Source of the DNA: Planctomycetota bacterium
GTDB lineage: Bacteria; Planctomycetota; UBA1135; GCA-002686595
DNA length: 64,000 nucleotides
Assembly (NCBI GenBank): GCA_020638835.1
Contig: JACKHV010000004.1
Location: forward strand, 367,475 to 431,474
Direction: 5' to 3'
The notes beneath the pieces were generated by a model. It had not been told where the DNA came from, ran no database searches, and saw nothing but the letters and a program-made list of their open reading frames with translations. A program made the translations under genes and the position numbers. Shown here in pieces: positions 34,871 through 43,075 of the stretch (its first letter is position 1; every line of letters begins with the position of its first letter).

Positions 34871-35866
34871 ATGATCCGTCTGAACTCCCCTCGGAAGGCC
34901 CCTCGCACGGCCTCAGGCTCCCGGCGCATCGCACCGACGGCTCTCGCCGTTCTGGGCGCTTGCGGCGGTCTCGCCGTGTTGTCGGGGTTCGAGGGTCTCG
35001 CGGTGAGCTTCCAGCCCGGCGGCGCCATCGCCGCGGCAGACGGTCCGATCGACCCGACCGACACGGACGGGGACGGCCTCTCCGACGACTTCGAGTGGGT
35101 GCTGCGCAGCAGCCCGGTCCTCGCGGACACCGACGGCGACGGCTACAGCGACCTCGAGGAGTTCGCCCGCGGGTCCTCGGTCTTCTGGGCAGCCTCCGTC
35201 CCGTTGCCCGGCGAATTCTCGACCCGCATGACGGCGCGCCAGGGTGACGGCTACGTGCACGTCCTGATGGCGACCTACACGCTGGACGGCAACTTCACGG
35301 ACTTCGTGCAGAGCCTCGGTCTCCTGAACGCGAACGACGACCTGGTGCTGTTCCCCCCGGCCTACGTCGCCGCGCACGGAACGATGAGCACCGTGACCGC
35401 CGCCGACGGCAGTGCCGTGCGTCTGTTCGAGCTGCCGATCCGCGACAACCTCGTCCACGGAGCGGGCGGCATGACGGTCTTCGGCACCGTGGCGCGCGCG
35501 AGCACCGGCACCGTGATCGCCGCCGACGTGGTCGACCTCCAGAGCGACGCCGCGCACATCTTCCTGCGCACGCAGATCAAGAACCGCCCCAGCCAGCGCG
35601 CCGACCTCGCGACCTCCGCCGGTTCCCAGGGCGGCTCGGTGTACGTCCCGCTCCCGCTCCCCGGTCAGATCCCCTCGACCTGGAGCATCGGCCAGATCTG
35701 CAAGCAAGTCACCACCGTGGTCGGTGTCGCGGACGGCGTGGTGACGCGCGAGGTGGTCTCCAGCGGCTGCGTCGAAGCCTTCGACTCCTACTGCAAGAGC
35801 GACTGCACGATGGCCGTCGGCACGGTGGAGAAGTCGGTCGACCCGCTCTCGCTGATCGGCGGTTGA
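34871..35866 (+). CDS. secreted protein with thrombospondin-3-like calcium repeats
   Basis: This 331-residue protein has a positively charged N-terminus and a hydrophobic segment (about 22-45) acting as a signal or anchor. Two calcium-binding repeats follow, DTDGDGLSDDFE and DTDGDGYSDLEE (about 60-98), of the thrombospondin type 3 / dockerin-like kind. The C-terminal 230 residues are a mixed beta domain with four cysteines near the end (QICKQV, SSGCVEAFDSYCKSDC) that could form disulfides. The ATG at 34871 is used because the upstream frame adds only Arg/Leu-rich sequence. It is likely exported and stabilised by Ca2+. The family is not recognised. Confidence 0.7.
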   Translation: MIRLNSPRKAPRTASGSRRIAPTALAVLGACGGLAVLSGFEGLAVSFQPGGAIAAADGPIDPTDTDGDGLSDDFEWVLRSSPVLADTDGDGYSDLEEFARGSSVFWAASVPLPGEFSTRMTARQGDGYVHVLMATYTLDGNFTDFVQSLGLLNANDDLVLFPPAYVAAHGTMSTVTAADGSAVRLFELPIRDNLVHGAGGMTVFGTVARASTGTVIAADVVDLQSDAAHIFLRTQIKNRPSQRADLATSAGSQGGSVYVPLPLPGQIPSTWSIGQICKQVTTVVGVADGVVTREVVSSGCVEAFDSYCKSDCTMAVGTVEKSVDPLSLIGG

Positions 35867-35894
35867 TCGATCCGCGGTCCGCACGGGCCGCATG

Positions 35895-35920
35895 GATAAC
35901 GAGCGTTCTCGCTCGTTATC
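35895..35920. terminator. perfect 11-bp hairpin after the calcium-repeat gene
   Basis: Arms GATAACGAGCG/CGCTCGTTATC surround the loop TTCT, a stable tetraloop type, 28 nt after the stop. It separates this gene from the sigma operon downstream. Confidence 0.6.
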
Positions 35921-36026
35921 GGGCCTGCTCCGAGGCGAATGCGGGACTTCGCCTCGCCGGATCGCTCACGATGGCGGCCCTCCGATCGACCCGTCGTAAG
36001 ATTCCTCAACCGGATTCCGAGCTGAG

Positions 36027-36052
36027 GGAACCGGCGAGCGCTTCCGCCCGTC
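36027..36052 (+). promoter_or_regulatory. ECF-type promoter (GGAAC / CGTC) before the sigma gene
   Basis: GGAAC at 36027-36031 and CGTC at 36049-36052 are separated by 17 nt. This matches the classic -35/-10 pattern recognised by many ECF sigma factors. It lies 25 nt before the sigma start, with a GAGGGGGGAG ribosome binding site in between, and suggests autoregulation. Confidence 0.45.
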
Positions 36053-36076
36053 CGAGGGGGGAGTGCGACCCTGCCC

Positions 36077-36691
36077 ATGAAGATCGACCCCGACCGTGAA
36101 CTGATCGAAGCCTGCCACGCAGCGCCTCCGGACGGCCTCGAAGGCCCCTTCCGGCAGGTGTACGAGCAGTACAAGGACCGGGTCTACAACGTCTGCTACC
36201 GCATCACGGGGAACCCGACGGACGCCCTCGACGCGGCGCAGGAGACCTTTGGCATCCTCTTCCGCAAGATCGCCGGTTTCCGCTTCGAGGCGAAGTTCTC
36301 GAGCTGGGTCTACCGCATCGCCGTCAACGCCAGCATCGATCTGAAGCGCCGTGCGAGCCGCCGCTGGTTGGCTTCGCTGGATCACCTGCGCGACACGGAG
36401 GAAGAAGGGCTCGACAGCGGACGCCTCGACCTGCGCGACGACGCGGTCGAAGGTCCCCAGGCCGCGGCCTCGCGGCACGAGCTCGAGGAGGAGATCCAGC
36501 AAGCGATCGGACGCTTGAGCGAGAAAATGCGCGCGATCATCGTTTTGCGCTACCTGGAGGGCCTCTCCTACGACGAGATTGCGGAGACGCTGCAGATCTC
36601 GCTCGGTACCGTGAAGTCGCGCTTGGCCCGTGCTCACCAGGCTCTCGACCGGGAACTGACGCCCGTGCTCGATCGTCACTACCTCGGCTGA
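36077..36691 (+). CDS. ECF-type RNA polymerase sigma factor
   Basis: This 204-residue protein has region 2 at about 25-95 (YEQYKDRVYNVCYRITGN, ALDAAQETFGILFRKIAGF, FSSWVYRIAVNASID) and region 4 at about 140-195 (LSEKMRAIIVLRYLEGLSY then DEIAETLQISLGTVKSRLARA). An acidic linker lies between them. It is followed after 78 nt by a large zinc-finger membrane protein that should be its anti-sigma factor. A GGAAC/CGTC promoter-like element just upstream points to positive autoregulation. Confidence 0.94.
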   Translation: MKIDPDRELIEACHAAPPDGLEGPFRQVYEQYKDRVYNVCYRITGNPTDALDAAQETFGILFRKIAGFRFEAKFSSWVYRIAVNASIDLKRRASRRWLASLDHLRDTEEEGLDSGRLDLRDDAVEGPQAAASRHELEEEIQQAIGRLSEKMRAIIVLRYLEGLSYDEIAETLQISLGTVKSRLARAHQALDRELTPVLDRHYLG

Positions 36692-36769
36692 CGAATCCCG
36701 AACCACTCGGCCCGCCGGCTCCGGCGAGCCGCACCCGCACCCAACAGAAGCCTTCGCTCCCCTCCCCGC

Positions 36770-38683
36770 ATGGATCCCACCTGCCGTAGCACCCGCGACC
36801 ATCTGGCCTTCGAGGCCGACCGCGTCGCTGCTCGAGAGGGGGAGGTCCATGTCCACCTGAGTCGCTGTGCCGACTGCGCCGCCTGGCTGCGTCGGCACGA
36901 GCGCCAGGTCGACGCGCTGCGCGGACTGAGCCGTCAGGCGGCGCCCGCCGAGCTGCAAGGTCGCGTCGCCGCGGCCCTGCGCCCCGACGCGCGGGAACTG
37001 CGCGCGCTCGAGTCGCTCTCGCGCCTGCGTCCGATGTCGGCCCCCGCGAGCCTCGACGGGAACGTCGTCGCCGCGCTGCACGCCGGCTCACGGCAGGAAC
37101 GCTCCCTGCGGCACCTCTCGGCGCTGGACCGGCTCGACCCGCCGGCGTCGCTCGATCGCCGTGCCGAGGAACTCGCGGAAGACAGCTCGCGCGTGCTGGC
37201 CGGACCGCAGAGCCCCGCAGTGCTCGAGCGCCTGGTCTCGGAAGACCTCGCCGACCTGCCCCGTGCCCTCACCCGCCGCTTCACCTCGAAGCTGACCCGC
37301 CTCTCCGCTCCGTCGGAACTGGAACAGCGCGTGCGCCTCGAGCTGGCGCGGACCCGTCGCCCCGAGCGTGGCCGCATCCTCGGTCTGCCGCCGCTCGCCG
37401 CCGTCGCCGCGGCCTCCTTGCTGCTCGCCGTGCTCGGCTGGACGCAGTTCGGTCCGACCCGCGACCTCGACCGCTCCGCGGATCTCGCGACGCTGGGGAT
37501 CGACGTGCGTCACCTCGACGCCGGCGACGCCTTCTCCGATGCGCAGGTCGACCCGCTGACCCAACGCCTCGCCGACGAACTCAGCAACTCACGCTTGAGC
37601 CTGGCGGACAGCCTGAGCGCGCCCGAGGTCGTCCTGGGCAGCACCGACGATCCGGACGCCCCCGCGGACCCGTCGGACCCCGCCGAACTCGGCGCGACGC
37701 CTCCACCCCCCAGCGCCCCGTCGTCGGGCAGCGGCTCGGGCACGGGAGTCTCGGGCCCCGCCTCACCGGCCGGGAACAACGTCAACCAGCGTTCGACGCC
37801 GATCTCGCGCGACCTGTTGGCGTTGATGGAGTCGGCCCACCTGGCTCCCATCCACATGCAGCGCCTGGTCGAACTGCACGATCCGGCGAACCCGGCGCTC
37901 GACCTGGTCTACCAGGAAGAACTGCTGCGCGACGGAATGGGGAACTTCGCCGTGCTGCCGGGCGCCGTGCTCCAGCCGACGATGACTCCCGCGGAGGCGG
38001 CGACCTTCGTCCTGCTCCAAGGCGCGCGCCAGGGGTACGTCGAACGGCACCGCGACTTCCGCGTCCGCGACCTGCTGCTGTTCCGCCACAACTACAGCAT
38101 CATCGACCTGCGTCAGACGACGACGATCGCCGGCATCCCGTGCGTGTGGCTCGAGGTGCAGAGCATCTACAACGCGTCCGTCAGCTGGCGCCTCGCGGTC
38201 GACGGCAAGACGGGACAGGTGCTCAGCGAAGAACGCGTCGACCAGAACGGCGCGCTGCTGTCGCACGTCGAAGCGGTCGTGGTCGACTACAACCCGGACC
38301 TCAGCGGTGCGGTCCTCGACGGCGGGCCCAGCGCCTGGACTCCGGTCTCCGGACCCGCGCTCGCGGCGATCAACCTCTACGTCCCGACGGCGCTGCCGGA
38401 CGGCTACCAGCTGTTCGAGACGGCGACGCTGCGCGACGCGTTCGGCCGGGACTGGGTGCGCCAGCTGTACTCGGACGGCGTCGGTGAGCTGTTCTTCCTG
38501 CACGAGATCGGAGCCACGCTCTCGCCGACGCAGAGTCTCGCGCGGACCGGAAGCGTGCTCAACGCCTTCTCCATCGCCGGTGCCAACGTGCTCGACGGCG
38601 AGGTGCGCGGCGTTCGCGTGATCGTCGTCGGCCTGCTGTCGGAGGTCGAGCTCCTGCAGGCGATCGACTCCGCGCTGCCCTGA
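36770..38683 (+). CDS. zinc-finger anti-sigma factor with large extracytoplasmic sensor domain
   Basis: This 637-residue protein starts with a ZAS motif HLSRCADC (about 29-36) for binding the ECF factor. A long cytoplasmic helical part carries repeats of the form SAPASLDGNVVAAL, PPASLDRRAEELA and SAPSELEQRVRLEL. One transmembrane helix follows (about 204-222, PLAAVAAASLLLAVLGW), then an acidic Pro/Ser/Gly linker (about 290-345). The large extracytoplasmic domain (about 350-637) contains WLEVQSIYNASVSWRLAVDG, YVPTALPDGYQLFE and WVRQLYSDGVGELFFLHE. It resembles the RseB/LolA-like lipid- or lipoprotein-sensing fold. In sigma-E systems RseB is a separate protein; here sensor and anti-sigma parts appear fused. 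The fold assignment is an inference. Confidence 0.75.
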   Translation: MDPTCRSTRDHLAFEADRVAAREGEVHVHLSRCADCAAWLRRHERQVDALRGLSRQAAPAELQGRVAAALRPDARELRALESLSRLRPMSAPASLDGNVVAALHAGSRQERSLRHLSALDRLDPPASLDRRAEELAEDSSRVLAGPQSPAVLERLVSEDLADLPRALTRRFTSKLTRLSAPSELEQRVRLELARTRRPERGRILGLPPLAAVAAASLLLAVLGWTQFGPTRDLDRSADLATLGIDVRHLDAGDAFSDAQVDPLTQRLADELSNSRLSLADSLSAPEVVLGSTDDPDAPADPSDPAELGATPPPPSAPSSGSGSGTGVSGPASPAGNNVNQRSTPISRDLLALMESAHLAPIHMQRLVELHDPANPALDLVYQEELLRDGMGNFAVLPGAVLQPTMTPAEAATFVLLQGARQGYVERHRDFRVRDLLLFRHNYSIIDLRQTTTIAGIPCVWLEVQSIYNASVSWRLAVDGKTGQVLSEERVDQNGALLSHVEAVVVDYNPDLSGAVLDGGPSAWTPVSGPALAAINLYVPTALPDGYQLFETATLRDAFGRDWVRQLYSDGVGELFFLHEIGATLSPTQSLARTGSVLNAFSIAGANVLDGEVRGVRVIVVGLLSEVELLQAIDSALP

Positions 38684-38790
38684 GCTTCGGCGCGCGCGTG
38701 CCGCAGGCGGGAAGCCGCGGCCCTGGGCGGTTCGCCGGATCGCGCGCGCTTCGTATGCAACCTTGGACGTGAGGGCGAGGAGCGCGCCGG

Positions 38791-38811
38791 AGGTGGAAAG
38801 CCTTTCCACCT
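38791..38811. terminator. 10-bp palindromic hairpin
   Basis: Arms AGGTGGAAAG/CTTTCCACCT are separated by one C, about 108 nt downstream of the anti-sigma gene. It is either a terminator or a protein-binding palindrome for the next gene's promoter region. Confidence 0.35.
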
Positions 38812-38866
38812 GCGCCCTTCGCGATCCCGCCAGTGGGGGCCCGCGGCCCGGATTCGCGCCAGAGGC

Positions 38867-38893
38867 TTGCTCACGCCGTATCCGGGGTAGATT
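38867..38893 (+). promoter_or_regulatory. candidate sigma-70-like promoter
   Basis: TTGCTC (38867-38872) and TAGATT (38888-38893) are spaced by 15 nt, with an AT-rich TTTTG after the -10. They lie 64 nt before the start of the 162-residue protein. The spacing is slightly short. Confidence 0.35.
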
Positions 38894-38956
38894 TTGTTGA
38901 ACGCAGCCGCGTCTGGCACGCGTTCGCGAAGCCCCCCGCGACCAGAGACTCCCGAC

Positions 38957-39445
38957 ATGAGCCAGAGCAACGACGAAGAGAACTTCGAGGAGACGAACCT
39001 CGAGTCCGCCGAGTACCGCGAGCGATTGATGCGCAAGCTGAACTGCTTGATCGCGCTCCTCGAGGTCGCGATGGCGCGCGTTCGCAAGTCGCTGGCGGGC
39101 CCGGAACCGGACGTGAACCGACTCACGCGCATCCGCACCAACCTGCAGAGCACGCTCGAGGTCTGCGTGCGCGCCCGCACCGCGCTCGAGCGCCGCGAAG
39201 CCTTGCCGAAGGACCTCCCCGCCACGCTCGCCGACGTCTCGAAGCAGACCACCTTCGAGGGCATGCCGAAGGAAGACGACTCGAAGGTCGTGCGTGCTCG
39301 CGGACGCAACCTCCCCTTCGGCGCGCAGATCGAGATGTCCTCCCGCGAGGAGCACCGCAAGTTCGAGCGCCTCGGGAAGATCACCAGCCAAGAGCTCGCG
39401 GACGTCGACCTCGAGGCACTCACCCGCCAGCTGCAAGGCTTCTAG
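38957..39445 (+). CDS. small helical cytoplasmic protein of unknown function
   Basis: This 162-residue protein is highly charged and mostly helical. There is an acidic N-terminus, an amphipathic helix at about 18-50 (YRERLMRKLNCLIALLEVAMARVRKSL), a second at about 58-90, then a segment FGAQIEMSSREEHRKFERLG and a C-terminal helix. It has no signal peptide and no catalytic motif. Two cysteines are spread too far apart for a metal site. The ATG at 38957 is preferred because the region before it resembles untranslated sequence with a promoter-like element. It is a single-gene unit bounded by hairpins. It was not recognised; a structural or protein-binding role is possible. Confidence 0.7.
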   Translation: MSQSNDEENFEETNLESAEYRERLMRKLNCLIALLEVAMARVRKSLAGPEPDVNRLTRIRTNLQSTLEVCVRARTALERREALPKDLPATLADVSKQTTFEGMPKEDDSKVVRARGRNLPFGAQIEMSSREEHRKFERLGKITSQELADVDLEALTRQLQGF

Positions 39446-39465
39446 AACGCATCCGTCCCCTGACG

Positions 39466-39496
39466 AGGCCGTCGATCCCTAGGGGGTCGGCGGCCT
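39466..39496. terminator. 14-bp hairpin after the helical protein
   Basis: Arms AGGCCGTCGATCCC and GGGGTCGGCGGCCT pair with two G-T wobbles around a TAG loop, 20 nt after the stop. A good terminator candidate lacking a T-tract. Confidence 0.5.
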
Positions 39497-39515
39497 TGCG
39501 TCGTTCGGACGGCGC

Positions 39516-39521
39516 TATGAT
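39516..39521 (+). promoter_or_regulatory. -10-like TATGAT immediately before a start codon
   Basis: TATGAT ends 6 nt before the ATG at 39528. Transcription would begin at or next to the A of the start codon, which suggests a leaderless mRNA for the acetyltransferase. TTGCGT lies 14 nt upstream as a poor -35. Confidence 0.35.
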
Positions 39522-39527
39522 CGCCGC

Positions 39528-40133
39528 ATGGCGGCGGGAGAACGGTCGGGAGCGGCGTACGTGCCCCTACAGTCGGGGGAGCACATCTACTTGCGGAGGC
39601 CGAGCCTCGAGGACTTCGCGGAGTACTGCGCGCTGCGGCGCTCCAGCGCCGAATTCCACCGCCCGTGGGAACCGATTCCGCCGCCCGGCTTCGACCCCTT
39701 CGGAGAGGAAGCCTTCCGGCGCTACGTCGACTCCAGCGACACCGAACAGCGCGTGCGCACCTTCCTCTGTCGACGCGAGGACCACCGCATCGTCGGCGCG
39801 ATGAACTGGAACGAGCTCGTGCGCGGTCCGCTCCAGAGCGCGTACTTGGGCTACTGGATCGGCGCCTCCTTCGCGCGGCGCGGCTACATGCGCGAGGGTC
39901 TCGCGCTCGCGCTCCGCCACAGCTTCGAAGGCTTGGAGCTGCATCGCGTCGAGGCGAACGTCAGGCCGGAGAACACCGCGTCGATCGCGCTCGTGCGCGG
40001 CGCGGGATTCCGGCGCGAAGGTTACTCGCCGCGCTACGTCAAGATCGCCGGCGAGTGGTGCGACCACGAGCGCTGGGCGATGCTCGTCGACGACTGGCAG
40101 GCGCTGCAGGCGGGCGCGGACGCGACGCGTTAG
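39528..40133 (+). CDS. GNAT N-acetyltransferase, RimJ/RimL type
   Basis: This 201-residue protein has the RimJ/RimL-type features YLRRPSLEDFAEYCALRRSS near the N-terminus, a central strand IVGAMNWNELV, YLGYWIGASFARRGYMREGL with the acetyl-CoA loop, RVEANVRPENTASIALVRGAGF and a C-terminal EGYSPRYVKIAGEWCDHERW. Family members acetylate the N-terminal residue of ribosomal proteins or the amino group of small metabolites. Its stop overlaps the stop of nadE on the other strand by 4 bases. There is no partner antitoxin, unlike the acetyltransferase at 14468. Confidence 0.87.
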   Translation: MAAGERSGAAYVPLQSGEHIYLRRPSLEDFAEYCALRRSSAEFHRPWEPIPPPGFDPFGEEAFRRYVDSSDTEQRVRTFLCRREDHRIVGAMNWNELVRGPLQSAYLGYWIGASFARRGYMREGLALALRHSFEGLELHRVEANVRPENTASIALVRGAGFRREGYSPRYVKIAGEWCDHERWAMLVDDWQALQAGADATR

Positions 40134-40954
40134 TGACCCCAGCTGCGCAGGTAGCGGAAGTCGTGGTTCACGCTGCGCTGCGACAGCTTCGCGATGATCG
40201 GCGGCAGGCGCTTGTACTGGTTGGCGGCGACGCGTCGCACGACGGATCGGATCAGCTCCGGATCGAAGCCCGCGGCGAGCAAGTCGCGCTCGGAGTAGCG
40301 CCGATCGACGAGGAGGTGCAGCAGACGGTCCGCTTCCGCGTAGCCGAAGCCCAGTTCTTCCTCGTCGGTCTGTCCTCGAAGAGGTCCGCCGACGGGGCCT
40401 TGTCGCGCACGCACCCCGGAAGGCCGAGGTGCGCGGCCAGCTGGTAGACCTGGTGCTTGTACAAGTCGCCGAGCGGGTTCAACGCGCTGGCTGCGTCGCC
40501 GAACTGCGTCGAGTAGCCGAGCAGGATCTCGGTCTTGTTGCTCGTGCCGATGACCAGGCCGCGCCACTCCATCGAGAGGTCGTAGAGCACGATCATCCGA
40601 CAGCGCGCCATGACGTTGCCGCGCGCGCATGCGATCCTCGACCTGCTCGGCGTCCAGGTAGCCGTCCGCCATCGCCGAGATGTCGACCTTGCGCGTCGGC
40701 GTTCCGAGCGCCTTCGCGACTTCGAGCGCATCGCGCTCGCTGGAGGGGTTCGACGTGCGGTACGGCATCAGCACGGACAACACGTTCTCCGGGCCGAAGG
40801 CGCGAGCGGCGAGGGCGGCGCTGATCGCGGAGTCGATGCCGCCGGAGAGGCCGAGCAGCGCGCGCCGGAATCCGAACTTGCCGGCCTCCGCGCGCAGGAA
40901 ACGCACGAGCAACTCGATGACCAACTCGGGCTGGACGTCGAGTTGTTCGTTCAT
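40130..40954 (-). pseudogene. nadE: NAD synthetase with two compensating frameshifts
   Basis: The N-terminal part (MNEQLDVQPELV..., P-loop LLGLSGGIDSAISAAL) and the C-terminal part (GQTDEEELGFGYAEADRLL, RVAANQYKRLPP) are in one frame. The middle part (GNVMARCRMIVLYDLS, LVIGTSNKTEILLGYSTQFGD, YKHQVYQLAAHLGLP, KAPSADLFE) is in another. The frame changes near 40620-40632 (one extra base in a GC repeat, EDRMRxRGNVMAR) and near 40375-40385 (one G missing in FEGQTDEEE). Corrected, it is a normal ammonia-dependent NAD synthetase of about 275 residues that amidates nicotinate adenine dinucleotide. The enzyme is essential in most bacteria and the substitutions are conservative, so sequencing error is the likelier cause. 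Confidence 0.8.
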
Positions 40955-41805
40955 CGTGAGTCTTCCTCGGCGAGGCGCTCGAGCTCGCGACGCAGGATCC
41001 ACGGCTTCTCGTCGCGGCGCAGCGGGACGCGCGTGCGTGCGCGTGCCGCCTCGCGCGGGTCGACGTCGACGTGCAGACGACCCGCGTCGAGCCCGGCGAG
41101 CTCGCCGACCTGCGCGCCGTAGGGGTCGATGACGCGCGAACCTCCGCCGAAGCTGATCCCGTCCTCCCAACCCGTGCGGTTCACGTGCACGACCCACGAC
41201 TGCGTCATCGTCGCCGTCGTCTCGAGCAGCGAACGCCACGTGCGGACCGATCCGAGGCCGTCGTTCCCGGCTTCGACGCCGCGCGCGGGACTGGCGCTCG
41301 GCACGATCAGCGCGTCGACGCCTTGTTGGAAGTACAGCCACGCGCCTTCCATGTGCCAGAGGTCCTCGCAGATCAGCACGCCCAAGCGCCCGAGCTTGGA
41401 CTCGATCGGCTTGTAGTGCTCGCCGGCTGCGAGGTCGCGGCTCTCCTCGAACATGCCGTAGCTGACCAGGTGCACCTTGCGGTGGAGCCCGGCGACGCGG
41501 CCATCCTCGAGCCACGCGTAGGAGTTGTACGTGCGGCCGTCGCGTCCGCGCTCGACGAAGCCGACGCCGATCGAGATCCGACGCGAAGCTTCGACCAGCG
41601 GCTCGAGGAAGGCGCTCTCGCGCGAGAGCGCGACTTCGGGCGTCTGGTCCTTCAGGAAGTAGCCGGTCAGCGAGAGCTCGGGGAAGCAGATCGCCTGCGC
41701 ACCTTCGGAGCGCGCGGCCTCGACCTCGGCAAGGTGCAGCGCGCGGTTCGCTTCGAGGTTCCCGAGCGTCGGCTCGACCTGCGCGAGTTGGATGCGGATC
41801 GTCAT
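40951..41805 (-). CDS. carbon-nitrogen hydrolase (nitrilase superfamily), probable ammonia donor for NadE
   Basis: This 284-residue enzyme has the Glu-Lys-Cys catalytic triad of nitrilases in order: ICFPELSLTGYFL (Glu), GLHRKVHLVSYGMF (Lys) and LGVLICEDLWHMEGAW (Cys). Its stop overlaps the ATG of nadE (ATGA), so both are made together. In glutamine-dependent NAD synthetases an equivalent nitrilase domain is fused to NadE and releases ammonia from glutamine. Here it appears as a separate gene, giving a split version of that enzyme. The ATG at 41805 is chosen because MTIRIQLAQVEP starts the first strand of the fold. Confidence 0.88.
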   Translation of the reverse strand: MTIRIQLAQVEPTLGNLEANRALHLAEVEAARSEGAQAICFPELSLTGYFLKDQTPEVALSRESAFLEPLVEASRRISIGVGFVERGRDGRTYNSYAWLEDGRVAGLHRKVHLVSYGMFEESRDLAAGEHYKPIESKLGRLGVLICEDLWHMEGAWLYFQQGVDALIVPSASPARGVEAGNDGLGSVRTWRSLLETTATMTQSWVVHVNRTGWEDGISFGGGSRVIDPYGAQVGELAGLDAGRLHVDVDPREAARARTRVPLRRDEKPWILRRELERLAEEDSR

Positions 41806-41893
41806 GAGGGGGCTCCGAGCCCGGCAGGATAGCACGCGCCCCGGGGCGTGGAGCGCGCGGCCGGGCCGAGTGGTGGCGAGGCGTCCGAAGTGC

Positions 41894-42934
41894 TCAGAGA
41901 CCCGCGCCGTCGACCGCGGTGGAGAGCGGGCTCGACGGGAGATCGCGCGTGATCTCGGGGGAGTTGTAGCTCACCGGAGCCGTGTCGTTCGGGCCGTCCG
42001 GATGGAACAGCGCGGCGAGCCGTTGGATCTGCAGGCGACCGACGCCGAGCTCGAACTGACCGCCGCCGTAGGTCTCGATCCCCTCGGACTCGCAGTGGGC
42101 GTAGAGCGCGAACAGGCGCTCGATGCTGCCCAAGCGTGAGGGCTTGATGTTCAGGACGCGCGGTTCGAAGGGCAGGTCCTCGAGGTCGGCGAGCGAGTGG
42201 ATCGGCGCGTCCCAGCTGACGCGCTCGCGGTGGTCCTCGAGCGCGGCGAGCACTTCCGGCGTGCGGTGTGGATCCTCGATGATCGCGCTCGGCAGCAGCT
42301 CGGCGACGCGCCGCGCGAGCGCCGGGTCGGGCGGCGTGTCGACGACGGTGCCTTCGTACGCGCCCTTCAAGTCGACGACGGAGATGCCGCCGAGTCCGGC
42401 CAGCTCAGCGACGAAGCCGTCGTCCCACTCCGGCTCCGCGTCGAGCTTGAACTCGAGCGTCGCGTGGACTTCGCGCAGCGCGCGCGGGCGCGCGAGCGAC
42501 GGCGGGTTGCCGAGCCCCATCGACGCGCAGAAGCGCAGCGGGCGAGGCCGACGCTCGACGGCCGCGGCGATCGACAGGCCGGACTGACGCAGCGCGAGGT
42601 CGAGCGCCGCGCTCTGGAAGGCCCACAGGCGATAGTCACGGTAGGCCGCCTGCGAGGGCGCTTCGGCGAAGAGCTCGTGGCCCTCGATCCACGCGCAGAA
42701 GTCGCCGAGCGACATGCGCCCCGTCGGGATCGGCGGAGGCCCCGCCGCCTGGAAGGGGAGCTGTTCCTCGGCGCCGTAGGTGACGTCCTCGCCGCGGCCC
42801 TCGCGGCCGGAGCCGCCGAGGCGCACGACCGTGCTGTGTCTCGTCCAACCGCTCGGGACGCGGGTGGAGAGCGGCTCGAGTCGACAGTCCTCGAGCTCGA
42901 GCGGGAGTGACAGGAGTCGGTCGGCGAGGCTCAT
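41894..42934 (-). CDS. enolase-superfamily enzyme
   Basis: This 346-residue protein of the enolase superfamily (muconate-lactonising / o-succinylbenzoate synthase-like) has metal ligands and acid/base residues in barrel strands ATLEFKLDAEPEW (Lys), ISVVDLKGAYEGT (Asp), SAIIEDPH (Glu), RVSWDAPIHS (Asp) and RVLNIKPSRLGSI (Lys). A C-terminal TYGGGQFELGVGRLQIQRLA follows. Typical reactions are proton abstraction next to a carboxylate, then racemisation, lactonisation or dehydration. No menaquinone gene lies nearby, so the substrate remains open. The ATG at 42934 fits the capping domain start. A longer frame adds an Arg/Pro-rich sequence without conserved features. Confidence 0.78.
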   Translation of the reverse strand: MSLADRLLSLPLELEDCRLEPLSTRVPSGWTRHSTVVRLGGSGREGRGEDVTYGAEEQLPFQAAGPPPIPTGRMSLGDFCAWIEGHELFAEAPSQAAYRDYRLWAFQSAALDLALRQSGLSIAAAVERRPRPLRFCASMGLGNPPSLARPRALREVHATLEFKLDAEPEWDDGFVAELAGLGGISVVDLKGAYEGTVVDTPPDPALARRVAELLPSAIIEDPHRTPEVLAALEDHRERVSWDAPIHSLADLEDLPFEPRVLNIKPSRLGSIERLFALYAHCESEGIETYGGGQFELGVGRLQIQRLAALFHPDGPNDTAPVSYNSPEITRDLPSSPLSTAVDGAGL

Positions 42935-43075
42935 CGTTCCTCCGGGCGCGGGTTCCCTGGGGCTCGGATTGTTGCGCCCCACACGAGTCGCCTCAAGCCG
43001 CGCGGCAGTGCGCACCCTGGCGGCGCGGCTGTCGAGGCTCGAGGTCCGAAGCGGCGCCGGACCTCGCGGGTCGAC

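Noticed and set aside
41894..42934. Specific naming as menC (o-succinylbenzoate synthase)
   Set aside because: The fold and metal ligands fit the enolase superfamily, but there are no menaquinone genes nearby and the superfamily has many activities.
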